A program made the translations under genes and the position numbers. A stretch of DNA of 64,000 nucleotides, from the NCBI GenBank assembly GCA_021324975.1, contig JAJPIA010000058.1, forward strand, positions 51,939 through 115,938. The letters run 5' to 3'. This DNA is from Bacillota bacterium (lineage in GTDB: Bacteria; Sysuimicrobiota; Sysuimicrobiia; Sysuimicrobiales; Segetimicrobiaceae). Below are positions 47,154 to 56,911 of the stretch, piece by piece. The notes under the pieces are model-generated. The model had not been told where the DNA came from, ran no database searches, and saw only the letters and a program-made list of their open reading frames with translations. Position 1 is the stretch's first letter, and each line of letters begins with the position of its first letter.

Positions 47154-47807
47154 ATGAAGGTCGCGATCTATGCCAGAGTCAGCACCGTAGACAAGGATCA
47201 GAACCCCGACACACAGCTGCTACCGCTGCGGGAGTACGCCGCGGCGCAGGGCTGGCAGGTTGTGGGCGAGTTCGTGGACCACGCCAGCGCGGCGAACCTC
47301 CGCAAGCGGCCCGCGTGGGCTGAGGTCATGCAGCTGGCGTCCCATCGTAAGGTCGCGGTGATCCTGGTGTGGAAGCTGGATCGCGCCTTCCGGTCGGTGA
47401 TGCACGCCACGGGCACGATCGCGAACCTGCGGCGCTGGGGCGTCGGCCTGCGATCGCTGACCGAATCGTGGCTGGACACCTCGAACACGTCGCCGGCCAG
47501 CGACCTCGTGTTCCATGTGCTGACCGCGGTGGCCGAGTTCGAACGGTCGCTGATCGGTGAGAGAGTCAGGGCGGGACTCGCCAGGGCGCGCAAGCAGGGG
47601 AAGACGCTGGGGCGGCGCGCGGCGCTGAATGGCGACCTCGACGCGTTGATCCCGGCGCTACAGGCGGGACAGCTGTCGATGCGGGACGTGGCGAAGCGGT
47701 TGGGCGTCCATGTGTCCACCGTGTCGCGGACGGTGGCGAAGCGGGACCTGTTGCGGAAACCCTATCGAATCGGGGCCTCGCCAGCCCGTATCCAGTACGG
47801 TGTTTGA
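47154..47807 (+). CDS. Serine recombinase (resolvase/invertase family)
   Basis: KVAIYARVSTVDKDQNPDTQLLPLREYAAAQGW; FEFERSLIGERVRAGLARARKQGKTLGRR-like block; C-terminal HTH MRDVAKRLGVHVSTVSRTV. Confidence 0.93.
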   Translation: MKVAIYARVSTVDKDQNPDTQLLPLREYAAAQGWQVVGEFVDHASAANLRKRPAWAEVMQLASHRKVAVILVWKLDRAFRSVMHATGTIANLRRWGVGLRSLTESWLDTSNTSPASDLVFHVLTAVAEFERSLIGERVRAGLARARKQGKTLGRRAALNGDLDALIPALQAGQLSMRDVAKRLGVHVSTVSRTVAKRDLLRKPYRIGASPARIQYGV

Positions 47808-48053
47808 TCTCAAACACGCGCCCGTTGCGCGAGAGGTCTTTTCGCAACACCGCGCGGCCCTTCGGGATCAGCACCGAGGGGCCGTTGCTTTGCCTGCCGC
47901 TAGGATCGCGCTACAGCGCGTCCAATGGCCCTCGATTGTATCGCAGACCGCCCATCCCGCTTCCATCACTCGGGGTCCAACAGAATCCGCAGCAGGACCA
48001 GCGCGAGGAACACAAACGGCAGCCAACTGACGAGATCCCACAGGCGCAGGAGG

Positions 48054-48533
48054 CTAGTCCCCCACCGCCACGAGGTCAGGTTCGAGGACCGCTTCCGCTT
48101 CGACCAGGGCGTCGAGACTCAGTAGGCGCGTCGGGGCGAACGCCTCGGTGTCGTCCTCGTCGGGGATTGGCGCCGGCGCAATCCTGTGCGTCACCGCATC
48201 CTGGGAGTCGAGTTCGGGCGCTGGGACCGACCCGCCGCTTGGCCGCTTGCCCCACAATTCCGTTTCCCACAGATCCTTCGGCAGGTCCAGGATCGCGCAG
48301 AACAGCGCCATCCAACCCACGTCGCCATAGGGCAACGGCCCTAGCGTACTGTCGTCGTCAGGGTAGTAGTTGATCCACCGCACTTGCCGCCGGCCAAGCG
48401 TGGTCCCGTCCCGCAGCACGATCACCCTGGAGACCGGATTGAACGTCCCGTACCGCCAGCGGGATTCGCCTATCGCCTGGACCCGCACCGCGAACGCCCA
48501 CGTCGCCTGTTCCCCCCGCATGGTCCTGGGCAC
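48054..48533 (-). CDS. Hypothetical protein
   Basis: MPRTMRGEQATWAFAVRVQAIGESRW..., no recognised domain. Confidence 0.5.
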   Translation of the reverse strand: MPRTMRGEQATWAFAVRVQAIGESRWRYGTFNPVSRVIVLRDGTTLGRRQVRWINYYPDDDSTLGPLPYGDVGWMALFCAILDLPKDLWETELWGKRPSGGSVPAPELDSQDAVTHRIAPAPIPDEDDTEAFAPTRLLSLDALVEAEAVLEPDLVAVGD

Positions 48534-48540
48534 CCCCGTG

Positions 48541-48673
48541 TCACGTTATCCCGGTCACCCTATGCCCGGTCACGTTATTTCGTCACGCTATTTCGTCACG
48601 CGGCCCGTGTTACGATACCGTAACGCGTTACGGTATCCGTGACGATTCGCGTTACGATTCGCGTTACGGTTGC
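48541..48673. repeat. Repeat tract: TCAC(G/C)(T/C)TAT array, 24-bp palindrome and 12-bp tandem repeat
   Basis: TCACGTTAT 48541, TCACCCTAT 48555, TCACGTTAT 48570, TCACGCTAT 48583; GATACCGTAACGCGTTACGGTATC 48614-48637; ACGATTCGCGTT x2 48642-48665. Confidence 0.78.
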
Positions 48674-49169
48674 CGGGCAAGGGCGGCAGCGCCGCCCGTT
48701 CCTCGTCGGTGAGATTCCGCAGCAAATCCTGCGCCAGGCGTCTGATCGCCCGTTCTACCGCGTCCCCGAGGCCCTTGCGGGGATCGTGCGGCTTGATCTT
48801 GGCGGCCAGGTAGCATGCCCACCAGCGCGCTTCTGGGCTGATCGTCACGCGCATGATGGTCTTTGTGGGATCGCCACCGCGCCCGACCGTCCTCGCAGAG
48901 GGGAACACGACCGAAATTGCCCGATCGTTTCTCCCACGGACAGCGTCGGAACAGCCTTGAGGTGCTTCGAAACGGCCCGGGGGACCAGCGCGGTTTGCGA
49001 CCCAGCGACTCAAGATCGGCCTAACAGCATCAAGCGTCTCGGGATCGACGTAGGGCAGGGGGTCCGCGTGCCTGTCGTTGTCCGAGGGGTTGACACGACC
49101 CGCGGGATCAGGGGGTTCGGGTGTAGATGTGTCCAGGGTTCTCACCGTTCTTGCCAAGGGTCTCGCCAT
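48588..49169 (-). CDS. Hypothetical protein with NRNA-repeat C-terminus
   Basis: ...TKTIMRVTISPEARWWACYLAAKI...GNRNANRNANRHGYRNALRYRNTGRVTK. Confidence 0.55.
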   Translation of the reverse strand: MARPLARTVRTLDTSTPEPPDPAGRVNPSDNDRHADPLPYVDPETLDAVRPILSRWVANRAGPPGRFEAPQGCSDAVRGRNDRAISVVFPSARTVGRGGDPTKTIMRVTISPEARWWACYLAAKIKPHDPRKGLGDAVERAIRRLAQDLLRNLTDEERAALPPLPGNRNANRNANRHGYRNALRYRNTGRVTK

Positions 49170-49940
49170 CTAGGGACTGTCGGGCGTCTGCGAGACGTGT
49201 AGCTGCCACACCCAAGCGCCATTCCACCGCTGCTGCTTTGTGGAGGCGATGCCCAGGCTGCGGCGGACCTGTTGGACGCTGTTCCAGTTGAACCCGTTGT
49301 CCGATGCCCACTGCATCATGTGGGTAGCGGGTTTCGGTCCCGCCAGGAGTTCGGCAAACAGGGCGCGCTGAATGGCGCGGTACTTCGTGGGCTTCGGGTG
49401 GGTACGGCGCCATTGGGCTTTGCGGCGAACCTGGGCCGCGTGGTTGCGGGCGATCAGCTGGTCGATTCTGGGATCGTGGCGGACCGAGACCGAGATCCGC
49501 GAGGGCAGGTCCTCGGGGATTGTGGCAACATCCGCCAGGGTGGTCACGATGCGCTGGAGGGCGACGTGTTGGGGCAGCGTCGCGTCCGCCCGCGCCGGCC
49601 ACGATTTCGGGACGCCTACCACGCCCGAGGGGGGAGATACCGGGGTCGAGGCCCGAAGCGGAGATTCCCGCGGCAGCGGCCGCGGATTTGCCCCAATGTG
49701 GGCATCGTGGAGGCGGTCCCTGGCGGCGCGTACGGCCTGTTCGTAACTGTAGTGATCCGCCGAGGGGACCCCGTGCCCCGCAGGCGCCGGTGGTCCGCCA
49801 TAGTACCGGGACCGCTGCCAGGCGCAGGTCGAACACTCGCCACCATACGATGGCCCGCCGCAGCGCGGGCAGCGCGCCGTCAGACCAGTCACCGAGATCC
49901 CCACTCGGCGCATCATCGGTTTGACGTCAAATGCCCTCAC
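49170..49940 (-). CDS. Zinc-ribbon / C-terminal winged-helix-like protein, putative replication-associated
   Basis: CPRCGGPSYGGECSTC ribbon; C-terminal FNWNSVQQVRRSLGIASTKQQRWNGAWVWQL. Confidence 0.5.
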   Translation of the reverse strand: MRAFDVKPMMRRVGISVTGLTARCPRCGGPSYGGECSTCAWQRSRYYGGPPAPAGHGVPSADHYSYEQAVRAARDRLHDAHIGANPRPLPRESPLRASTPVSPPSGVVGVPKSWPARADATLPQHVALQRIVTTLADVATIPEDLPSRISVSVRHDPRIDQLIARNHAAQVRRKAQWRRTHPKPTKYRAIQRALFAELLAGPKPATHMMQWASDNGFNWNSVQQVRRSLGIASTKQQRWNGAWVWQLHVSQTPDSP

Positions 49941-50749
49941 GTCTTGATGATGTAGTTCGTGACCACGTAGGGCTGCAGGTTGTTGTGGGCAGCCCCTCCG
50001 CCCGTGTTGTTGATCGTTAGCGTAAACTCGGTGTTGTTGCCGATGCTACCGCCAGGCAGGCTGGAACCCCCAGACACGTTCGGGCCGAATGGCAAGCCAT
50101 TACTCCACGAATGGCTGCTAGAGTGATTGTGGCTGGGCATCTCGTTCGTGGTCAGCGTGTGCTGCGCTTCGCCCCCGGTCGCCCCCATCGCGTACGTCCC
50201 CGATTGCACGCCGAGGGGCACGGTGCCCTGGAGGTTCGGGACGTTGAACGTCGTACTGCCGTCGCCCGCCCCATAGGTCGTGCCAATGGCCGAGAATAGC
50301 GCCGCATACGTCGTGCGCGACACCGCGGACCCGTCGCAATTCAGCCACCCACTCGGGGCGGTGGACGCCCCATAGGGGATGATCGCACCTACGGGAACCG
50401 TCCCGCTGACACCGCTTGTCTGAATCGCCAACAGCGGATTGCCCCAGGTGATCGCCTGTCCTACGGTCCCCGTCACGGGCGCCTGATACACGAACAGGGC
50501 CGTAGGACTCGTCGTGAGCCGAATCGCGGTCGCCCCGCCTGGCGCCACGTAGTTGAACACGCTGCCCGTCAATGTGGCATTGACCGTGAACCACGCTTCC
50601 TCCGTCGTGCTGACAGGGTGCAGGTGATACACGTGCCCTGCCGCGGCGTCCAGCAGGGTCGCGTTCACCTGGGATTCGGTGGGGATCGCGGTCCCCGCCT
50701 CGTCGCTGCCTGATAACTGGAGTAATCCGTAGGACGTCTTATTACTCAT
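49937..50749 (-). CDS. Phage tail collar domain protein
   Basis: VPVGAIIPYGASTAPSGWLNCDGSAVSRTTYAALFSAIGTTYGAGDGSTTFNVPNLQG...EMPSHNHSSSHSW. Confidence 0.88.
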   Translation of the reverse strand: MSNKTSYGLLQLSGSDEAGTAIPTESQVNATLLDAAAGHVYHLHPVSTTEEAWFTVNATLTGSVFNYVAPGGATAIRLTTSPTALFVYQAPVTGTVGQAITWGNPLLAIQTSGVSGTVPVGAIIPYGASTAPSGWLNCDGSAVSRTTYAALFSAIGTTYGAGDGSTTFNVPNLQGTVPLGVQSGTYAMGATGGEAQHTLTTNEMPSHNHSSSHSWSNGLPFGPNVSGGSSLPGGSIGNNTEFTLTINNTGGGAAHNNLQPYVVTNYIIKT

Positions 50750-50751
50750 CG

Positions 50752-53700
50752 CTAGGGCTTGAGGTAGTTCGTGAGGTCGAACGGCGACCCAGGGGCGGGA
50801 GTCGGTCGCAAGTGCCCGCGCCTCGTCGTCCCTTCGAGTTTGAGGCCGTACTGCTGGACAATCCGCTGGGCGAGGTTCGCGCGTTCGGCCGCGGTCGAGT
50901 GGCCCTCGTCCTGCAAGGCTTCCTCGGCCCAGCGGTACAGCTGATCGTTGAACTTGGTCGCCAGCACGGTCGCCTGCCGGATCGCCTGGGGCGTGCCCGC
51001 GTCCACGAGGGTCTTGATCTTGTTCTGGTACGGGGCCCGGCGCTGCACGTTGAACATGAGATCGCCCACGTTGTACTCGGCGGGCGTCTTCTTCGGCTGC
51101 GAGACCACGGGCGACATGAGGACCTGCGGCACCTGCCGCGCGACCCCGCCCACGGTGAGACCGCCGCTGAGGCCCTTGGACGGGTTGTAGCCCGACGCCA
51201 GTTGCCGCAGCGACAGCGGCGTCGTGCCCATGCCGAAGTATTGGGCGGCCCGGGCGACCTTGTCCCACCAGTCCACGCTGGGGTCCTCGATCTGCTGCTG
51301 GTTCTGCGCCACGTTCAACGCGCCGCGGATCGCGGGCGCGGGCGTGAACATCGCTTCCGCCCCGTACCGCAGCGGGAGTTCGCCAGTTGCGACGCGGCCA
51401 ATGTCGCCGGCGATCCGAAACGGGCCGGGCCCGCCGACCCTGGCGCGGGGATTGCCCAGCATGTGCTGGACGGCGTTCTGGAGGAATGAGTGCGCGGGAA
51501 CGGTGCCCGTCAGCACAATCCCCAACAGCGCGAGTTTGTCCGCGGCTTCGAGGCGCTGCGCGGCCGTCATGCCGGGGCCGAGAAGCCCCTTCACCGCCTG
51601 CCCGTACGACTTCAGGACGCCGTAGTGATAGGGCGCGAAGATCGTGAGGCCGCGGCCCCGCAGGATGTTGGCGATCTGCGCGTCCCCCAGCACGTGCGCG
51701 GGGATCTGATACTCGGGGAAGAACCGGCCCGTCTCCGCGATCGCGGCGTCAATCGAGGACGTGATCGTGGATTGTGCCGGCCGCTTCCCTGCCAGCACGC
51801 CCGCTTCGCCTTCGAGTTGCCTCTCGAACACCCGCTGCATGTAGGCCATGTCGTTACTCAGCCACGTCACCTGATGCGAGAACCACAGGGGGGACGACAG
51901 AATCCGCTTGACCGTCGTGCCGAGGTGCGCCGCCATGCCCGCGAGAGTTTGGGGTTCGGCCAGCAGCTGCTTCCTCGCGAGATCCAGTAGCGCCCCGTGG
52001 GTTTCGAGATCGCCCGCGCGCATGAGGGCCGCCCCGCGCCCCAGGAGGTCCTGATAGTCCTTGTTCATGTGGATCGCGGCGTTGAACGCGCGCTGGGACG
52101 AGATCGCGAGGCGCTTATAGGCCGCGGGATTGACCCAGCGGGTGAGACCGCGATCCCACAGCCAGAACCCCGCCACGTTCGGCGTATGCACGAGTGGGTT
52201 CACGAACCCCACTTGGATCGACGCGTTCATCGCGCCCGCCAGCGCGTTCACGATCGCGCTGCCGCTGCGCGTCTTCGGCATGAACGCATCGAACACGTCG
52301 GCCACCTTGGGATCCATCAGGTAGCCCTGGAACTGCGGCATCCGCGGCGCCCGCCACGTCTTCGGATCGAACCCCGGCACGAGGAACCGATTGGGGTCGG
52401 TCGGCTTGACCGCGTACGTAGCGAACTCGGGCGTGGACGTGACATGCCGCAGAAACTCGTCCGCGTTGACCGCCTTCTGGGTTTCCAGGTGGTCGTACAA
52501 GATCGACACCGCGGCGTTCTTGAGATAGCGCGTGCCGGTGTGGGCTTCGATCTGCGCGGTGGTCGGCTGCGTGAACCGATACATCCGGCCGTCCTTGGCC
52601 CGGAACACCGTGTGCGTGAGATCGTCAGGGTTGTAGCGCGCCCCGACCTCGTCCGCGCTACGCTGAAGGCGGACCAGGGTGTCCTGCAGCGTCGTGAGGC
52701 GATCCCGTAGCGCCCCCTCGTCCTTGGTCGCCGCCTCGTTCCACAGCTGGTGCAGCCGCCCCACCGCGTCCAGGTCCGTGCGGATCTCGGGCGTCACCTC
52801 GGGCGCGACCCGGCTCGTGTCGATCAGTTCCTGGGCGAGGTCTTTCACCTTGGCGAGATAGGCGTTCGCCCGCACCCGAGACGGCAGAACGCGCCCCGTG
52901 GCGGCCTGCTGCAGCGCCCGAATCCCGACCTGCAGGTTCGCGATCCGCCGCTTGATCGGCGCGAGGTCCTGCTGCTGAAACTCGGCCAGCGTCTTCCGCC
53001 GCGCCACGGTCCCCAGGAATTCGGGCTTGCCGTTCGTCCACCGCGTGACGCGCCCGTCCGCAACCGAGATCACGGACGATTTCCCGGTCTCCATGTCCAC
53101 CGCGGCCTGGTACGTCCTGCGGGACCGCAGCGACCCGGGGACGCGCCGCAGGAGACCGCCGACCCGAGGGGCGCGGTCGCTGCCCGCCATCGCCTCGTCC
53201 ACCCAGCCGCCCTTGCCGAGGGCGAACCGCCGCATGTACCCAATCGACGACACGGGGCGGAACTCGCGCGGGAGACTCGCCTTCATCGCTTCGGTGGCCT
53301 GGCGGATCGGGAACAGCGTATCGGCGATCGCCTGCTGGCGGGGCGTCAGCGCGATCCCCGAATCCTCGCCGGCGTGGTAGACGGCCTCGAAGTCCTTCGG
53401 GTCCATCCGCGTCAGTTGCCGCGCCGTCTGCCGTAGCGACACGTCGAGGGCGCGTTCCTTGCCGCGCAGCTGCCGCAGCTGCGTCGAGAGATCGCCCACG
53501 AACGTCTGCCGTTCCGACGCCTGCGCGAGATGCCGCGCGATCGGCTGGAGATTGATTGCGCCCGTCTCGTCGTCCGCGGCCCGCTGCGCCGCAGTGATCG
53601 CCTGCTGAATCGCCGGCCGCACGCCCGGGCGCGTTGTCGAATCGGCCACGAACGGCGGAGTGCCGGCGGCTTTCACGTTATGGGCGGCCTGGGCGCGCGC

Positions 53701-54639
53701 GTCGTCCGCCAGTTGCGCTGCCTGATCGGTCTGAACGGCCTGCGCCACTGCGGCCTGATCGGCCTTCTGCTGCTTGTCCGCGGCCATGCGCTTGACCGTG
53801 GGCAAGTACGCCGACCGTGCCACGGCCTCCGCCGCCTGGACGTCGTGGGTGCGCGCCACGTCTTCTGTGAGGTGGGCGGCGACCTGGGCGGGGTGGGGGA
53901 TTACCTGTTCCGCGGCCGTGCGCGCAACGTCACTCGCGGCCTGGGCGGCCGTCCTGCGGGTCGCCGCGGTGACACCCTCCGACAGGACGCGGGAGGCCAT
54001 AGCCTTCACGCCCGCAGCACCGAGGCCCAGCACGGGGAGAATCTGCGCCAGGTTCATGCCCGCGCTGATCAGCGTGGAAACGTCTTGGGCGGCCTGCGGG
54101 TTCCGCTGAATCCAGTCGCCCACCTGCTTGATCCCTGGCGCGTTCGCGGCCTCCCACTGCGCCCACCGCACAGGGGCGCTGCCCGACAACCGGCGCGCGA
54201 TGTTGCCGACGTCGCGGATCACGGGGGCGTTCGCGGCGGCGCGCTTCGCGCCCGCGTACACGTCTCCGAGTTGCTTCACGCCCGGGAGATTCGCAAGGGT
54301 GTTCTCGGTCGCTTGGACGTTCTGCGCGACACTGTGCAGCGAGACGGGCGATCCCGTCGCCCCGCTTTCATACGCCCGACTCGCCGCTTGTTCCGCGGCC
54401 ACCGCGGCGGCGGCCCGCTGCGGTCCGGTGGCGCCCGATCCTTTGGCCTGCTGTGCCGCTTGTTGGGCGGCACTAGCCGATCCTGCGGCGCGTGCGGGGG
54501 CTGTGACGTCATGTGGCGTAGGCTGTGCCGCCGGAATCAGCCACGAGGGCGAAGGTGCGGGCGCCGGCGGCCGCGGCCTCGTGCCGTTCGTCGGTATCGG
54601 GGTCGCGGGGATCAACCAGTCGGGTGTTTGATTACTCAC
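50752..54639 (-). CDS. Very large (1295 aa) uncharacterised protein, putative virion/ejection-associated
   Basis: Ala-rich N-terminus with WLIPA duplication, long helical regions; in block with tail-collar gene. Confidence 0.6.
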   Translation of the reverse strand: MSNQTPDWLIPATPIPTNGTRPRPPAPAPSPSWLIPAAQPTPHDVTAPARAAGSASAAQQAAQQAKGSGATGPQRAAAAVAAEQAASRAYESGATGSPVSLHSVAQNVQATENTLANLPGVKQLGDVYAGAKRAAANAPVIRDVGNIARRLSGSAPVRWAQWEAANAPGIKQVGDWIQRNPQAAQDVSTLISAGMNLAQILPVLGLGAAGVKAMASRVLSEGVTAATRRTAAQAASDVARTAAEQVIPHPAQVAAHLTEDVARTHDVQAAEAVARSAYLPTVKRMAADKQQKADQAAVAQAVQTDQAAQLADDARAQAAHNVKAAGTPPFVADSTTRPGVRPAIQQAITAAQRAADDETGAINLQPIARHLAQASERQTFVGDLSTQLRQLRGKERALDVSLRQTARQLTRMDPKDFEAVYHAGEDSGIALTPRQQAIADTLFPIRQATEAMKASLPREFRPVSSIGYMRRFALGKGGWVDEAMAGSDRAPRVGGLLRRVPGSLRSRRTYQAAVDMETGKSSVISVADGRVTRWTNGKPEFLGTVARRKTLAEFQQQDLAPIKRRIANLQVGIRALQQAATGRVLPSRVRANAYLAKVKDLAQELIDTSRVAPEVTPEIRTDLDAVGRLHQLWNEAATKDEGALRDRLTTLQDTLVRLQRSADEVGARYNPDDLTHTVFRAKDGRMYRFTQPTTAQIEAHTGTRYLKNAAVSILYDHLETQKAVNADEFLRHVTSTPEFATYAVKPTDPNRFLVPGFDPKTWRAPRMPQFQGYLMDPKVADVFDAFMPKTRSGSAIVNALAGAMNASIQVGFVNPLVHTPNVAGFWLWDRGLTRWVNPAAYKRLAISSQRAFNAAIHMNKDYQDLLGRGAALMRAGDLETHGALLDLARKQLLAEPQTLAGMAAHLGTTVKRILSSPLWFSHQVTWLSNDMAYMQRVFERQLEGEAGVLAGKRPAQSTITSSIDAAIAETGRFFPEYQIPAHVLGDAQIANILRGRGLTIFAPYHYGVLKSYGQAVKGLLGPGMTAAQRLEAADKLALLGIVLTGTVPAHSFLQNAVQHMLGNPRARVGGPGPFRIAGDIGRVATGELPLRYGAEAMFTPAPAIRGALNVAQNQQQIEDPSVDWWDKVARAAQYFGMGTTPLSLRQLASGYNPSKGLSGGLTVGGVARQVPQVLMSPVVSQPKKTPAEYNVGDLMFNVQRRAPYQNKIKTLVDAGTPQAIRQATVLATKFNDQLYRWAEEALQDEGHSTAAERANLAQRIVQQYGLKLEGTTRRGHLRPTPAPGSPFDLTNYLKP

Positions 54640-56453
54640 GGGTGCAGCACGGCGCCCGTAGCGCCATCGTACAGCGTGCCGTTAGGGGCCCGGTACACGT
54701 CGTGCCCCGTGCGCGAGTCGCGGCCTGCGAAGGTCGCGTTGGACGGGATCGTGGCGCTTCGCGCGCCGGCGGGCGTCACCGACCCGTGCGACGACGGGAC
54801 GGGGGCGGGCGTGTGCCCACCGCCACCGCCGTGTCCACCCGTCCTCGACCGCGTCTGCCCCGCCGTGGCCCCGATCCCGTACTTGTCATAGATCGCCTGC
54901 AGGCGCTTCAAGAGGTTGGGCAGCTTCGGGTCGGTCGGGTCCAGCGCGTCGATCTGCTTCTGCAGCGTTGAGATCGCGACGCGGGCGTTCTCGGGAACCC
55001 GTCCTGCCGCACCCGAGGCGCGAGGGGCGCCACCTGTCGTCCGCGTCGATCGCTGCGGCTGCGGCCTCACACCGGGAACGAAACTCTCGGGCATCGTCGC
55101 CAGGATCTCGTCACCCTGCTGCTGCGTGATCTCGCCCCGCTGGACCGCGTCATGGACGGCCTTCTGCGCCTTCGCAAAGAGGGCATGCGCCCGCTGCTGG
55201 GCCGCCTGGGCGTGCGCCGCATCGGGATAGTCGCGCTTCAGGAGATCGTTCGCCGTCGTGACGAGGCGGTTCACGCCAGTGTTGATCCGCGTATACGCCT
55301 GCGTCTGCGCGGCCCGCTGCGCTGTCTGCTGTTCCGCATCGAGGCGCGCCCGTTCATAGGGCGTGAGGGGCTGCGGTGCGACAATCCCGTTCGCCCGTAG
55401 CCACGGATCGATCTTGGCGGCATCGGGGAACCCGTTGGCATCAAGGAATTGCGGCGGCACGCGCTGGCCCGCCAGTTGGCGCACGTTGGGATTGTTGGAC
55501 GTTGCCATCCACGGGTAACTCGCCCCGAACGTCCCCGGTGGGTAATAGGCGGGCCCTGGGGGCGGCGCCTGGGTCGCGGTGCCCACGGCCGGTGGTGTCC
55601 CGCTGGGAGTCGGCGCACCCGTCGGCGCCGCAGACGGTGCCGTGCCGCCCGTGGGTGACGGTGTGCCCGCAAGCCACGGGTACGGTGTGCGGGTGTCCCC
55701 AGGCTGCCCACTCGGCCCAACCGGAGGCGAGGCGGGTGCGGGGGATGATGGTGCGCCGCCCACGTCACCGCCGGCGTAGTACACAGCTGCCCTCCATCCC
55801 GTGCCGAGGGTGGCGTTGACCTGATCGACAGGTGAGTCGAGAGGAAACCCCGCCGCTTGCAGGGCCGCGAGAACCTTGGGATTGTTCCCGTAGATTTGCC
55901 GAAACGTCTCCTGCCCAAGAGGCGTCTGCGGCAGAATGTACTGCGTCGTCGTTGTCTGCGGCCCCTCGAACGTCACGCCGGGCATGGTCGTGGCGAGTGC
56001 CTGCTGCGCGGACGGCGTGCCCTGGGGCGCTGCTGGGGCAGACGGCGTGGCCGGCGTCATCGGCTGCGGCTGCGCGGTCGCTTGAGGCGACTGCGGCGTG
56101 AAGGGTTGCGGCTGCACCTGACCGGGTGCTGGTGACGCCGTTGCGGTTGGCGACCCGAATGCGCCACCACTCGCGGGCGCCTGAATGTTCAATCCGGACA
56201 CGTTGGCACCCAACCCGCCCGCGGGCGCGTTCGGGTTCCCGGTCGTCACCTGCTGCGTGGGCAGCTTGAAGTGATAATACGGGCTGAAGAAGCCCGCCTT
56301 GTCGAACACGGACTGAATCTGTCCCGCAATCGCCTGCCGCTGCGTGTCCGTAAGGTTGGGGTTTTGCAGCATCCCCTCGAGAAGGTTGATCTGCGCCTGC
56401 GATCGACGATTCACGAGATCCATCCACGCGCCCAGCAAGCCGCCGAGTGGCAT
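54636..56453 (-). CDS. Pro/Ala/Gln-rich 605-aa uncharacterised protein, putative structural
   Basis: MPLGGLLGAWMDLVNRRSQAQINLLEGMLQNPNLTDTQRQAIAGQIQSVFDKAG...; overlaps 1295-aa gene by 4 nt. Confidence 0.55.
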   Translation of the reverse strand: MPLGGLLGAWMDLVNRRSQAQINLLEGMLQNPNLTDTQRQAIAGQIQSVFDKAGFFSPYYHFKLPTQQVTTGNPNAPAGGLGANVSGLNIQAPASGGAFGSPTATASPAPGQVQPQPFTPQSPQATAQPQPMTPATPSAPAAPQGTPSAQQALATTMPGVTFEGPQTTTTQYILPQTPLGQETFRQIYGNNPKVLAALQAAGFPLDSPVDQVNATLGTGWRAAVYYAGGDVGGAPSSPAPASPPVGPSGQPGDTRTPYPWLAGTPSPTGGTAPSAAPTGAPTPSGTPPAVGTATQAPPPGPAYYPPGTFGASYPWMATSNNPNVRQLAGQRVPPQFLDANGFPDAAKIDPWLRANGIVAPQPLTPYERARLDAEQQTAQRAAQTQAYTRINTGVNRLVTTANDLLKRDYPDAAHAQAAQQRAHALFAKAQKAVHDAVQRGEITQQQGDEILATMPESFVPGVRPQPQRSTRTTGGAPRASGAAGRVPENARVAISTLQKQIDALDPTDPKLPNLLKRLQAIYDKYGIGATAGQTRSRTGGHGGGGGHTPAPVPSSHGSVTPAGARSATIPSNATFAGRDSRTGHDVYRAPNGTLYDGATGAVLHP

Positions 56454-56465
56454 CGCCCTCTCCCC

Positions 56466-56909
56466 CTAGTGCGTCCCTTGGTGCTTGCCGACACTCGGGG
56501 CGGGACCCGCCGCGGCCGGTTCGTCCACGCAGGACCCCTCGGCCGGCGGTGCCGTCTCGGGATCTGGCGCCGCAGGGGGGTCGGGTTCAATCGGCGCGTT
56601 CGCCATCGCGACAATGCCGAGAGGATCGTACATCGCGAAGCGGACGCGATTGTTGCGGGCTTGCCGCACCGATTCGTCTACCACCGCCCGGTTCTCGGCC
56701 GCGTATTCGGCCCACTCCGCCGGCGTCCACGCCACGGTGACCATCTCGAAGCCGTGGCGCACATCGGCCGGGATCGCACAGCCGTAGCAAACCCAAAACA
56801 CGAACCCGGGGCGCCACCAGTAGGTGCGGCTGCCGCACAGGGGACAGGGGCCCAGCGACTCGTGGGGCGGGCGCATCGTCGCGTTCGGATCGGCCAGGAA
56901 GTCCGTCAT
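56466..56909 (-). CDS. Zinc-ribbon hypothetical protein
   Basis: LGPCPLCGSRTYWWRPGFVFWVCYGCAIP. Confidence 0.55.
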   Translation of the reverse strand: MTDFLADPNATMRPPHESLGPCPLCGSRTYWWRPGFVFWVCYGCAIPADVRHGFEMVTVAWTPAEWAEYAAENRAVVDESVRQARNNRVRFAMYDPLGIVAMANAPIEPDPPAAPDPETAPPAEGSCVDEPAAAGPAPSVGKHQGTH

Positions 56910-56911
56910 GT

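Noticed and set aside
47945-48060. Short minus-strand hydrophobic frame SLLRLWDLVSWLPFVFLALVLLRILLDPE*
   Set aside because: TM-like, but no credible start codon or RBS identified in frame.
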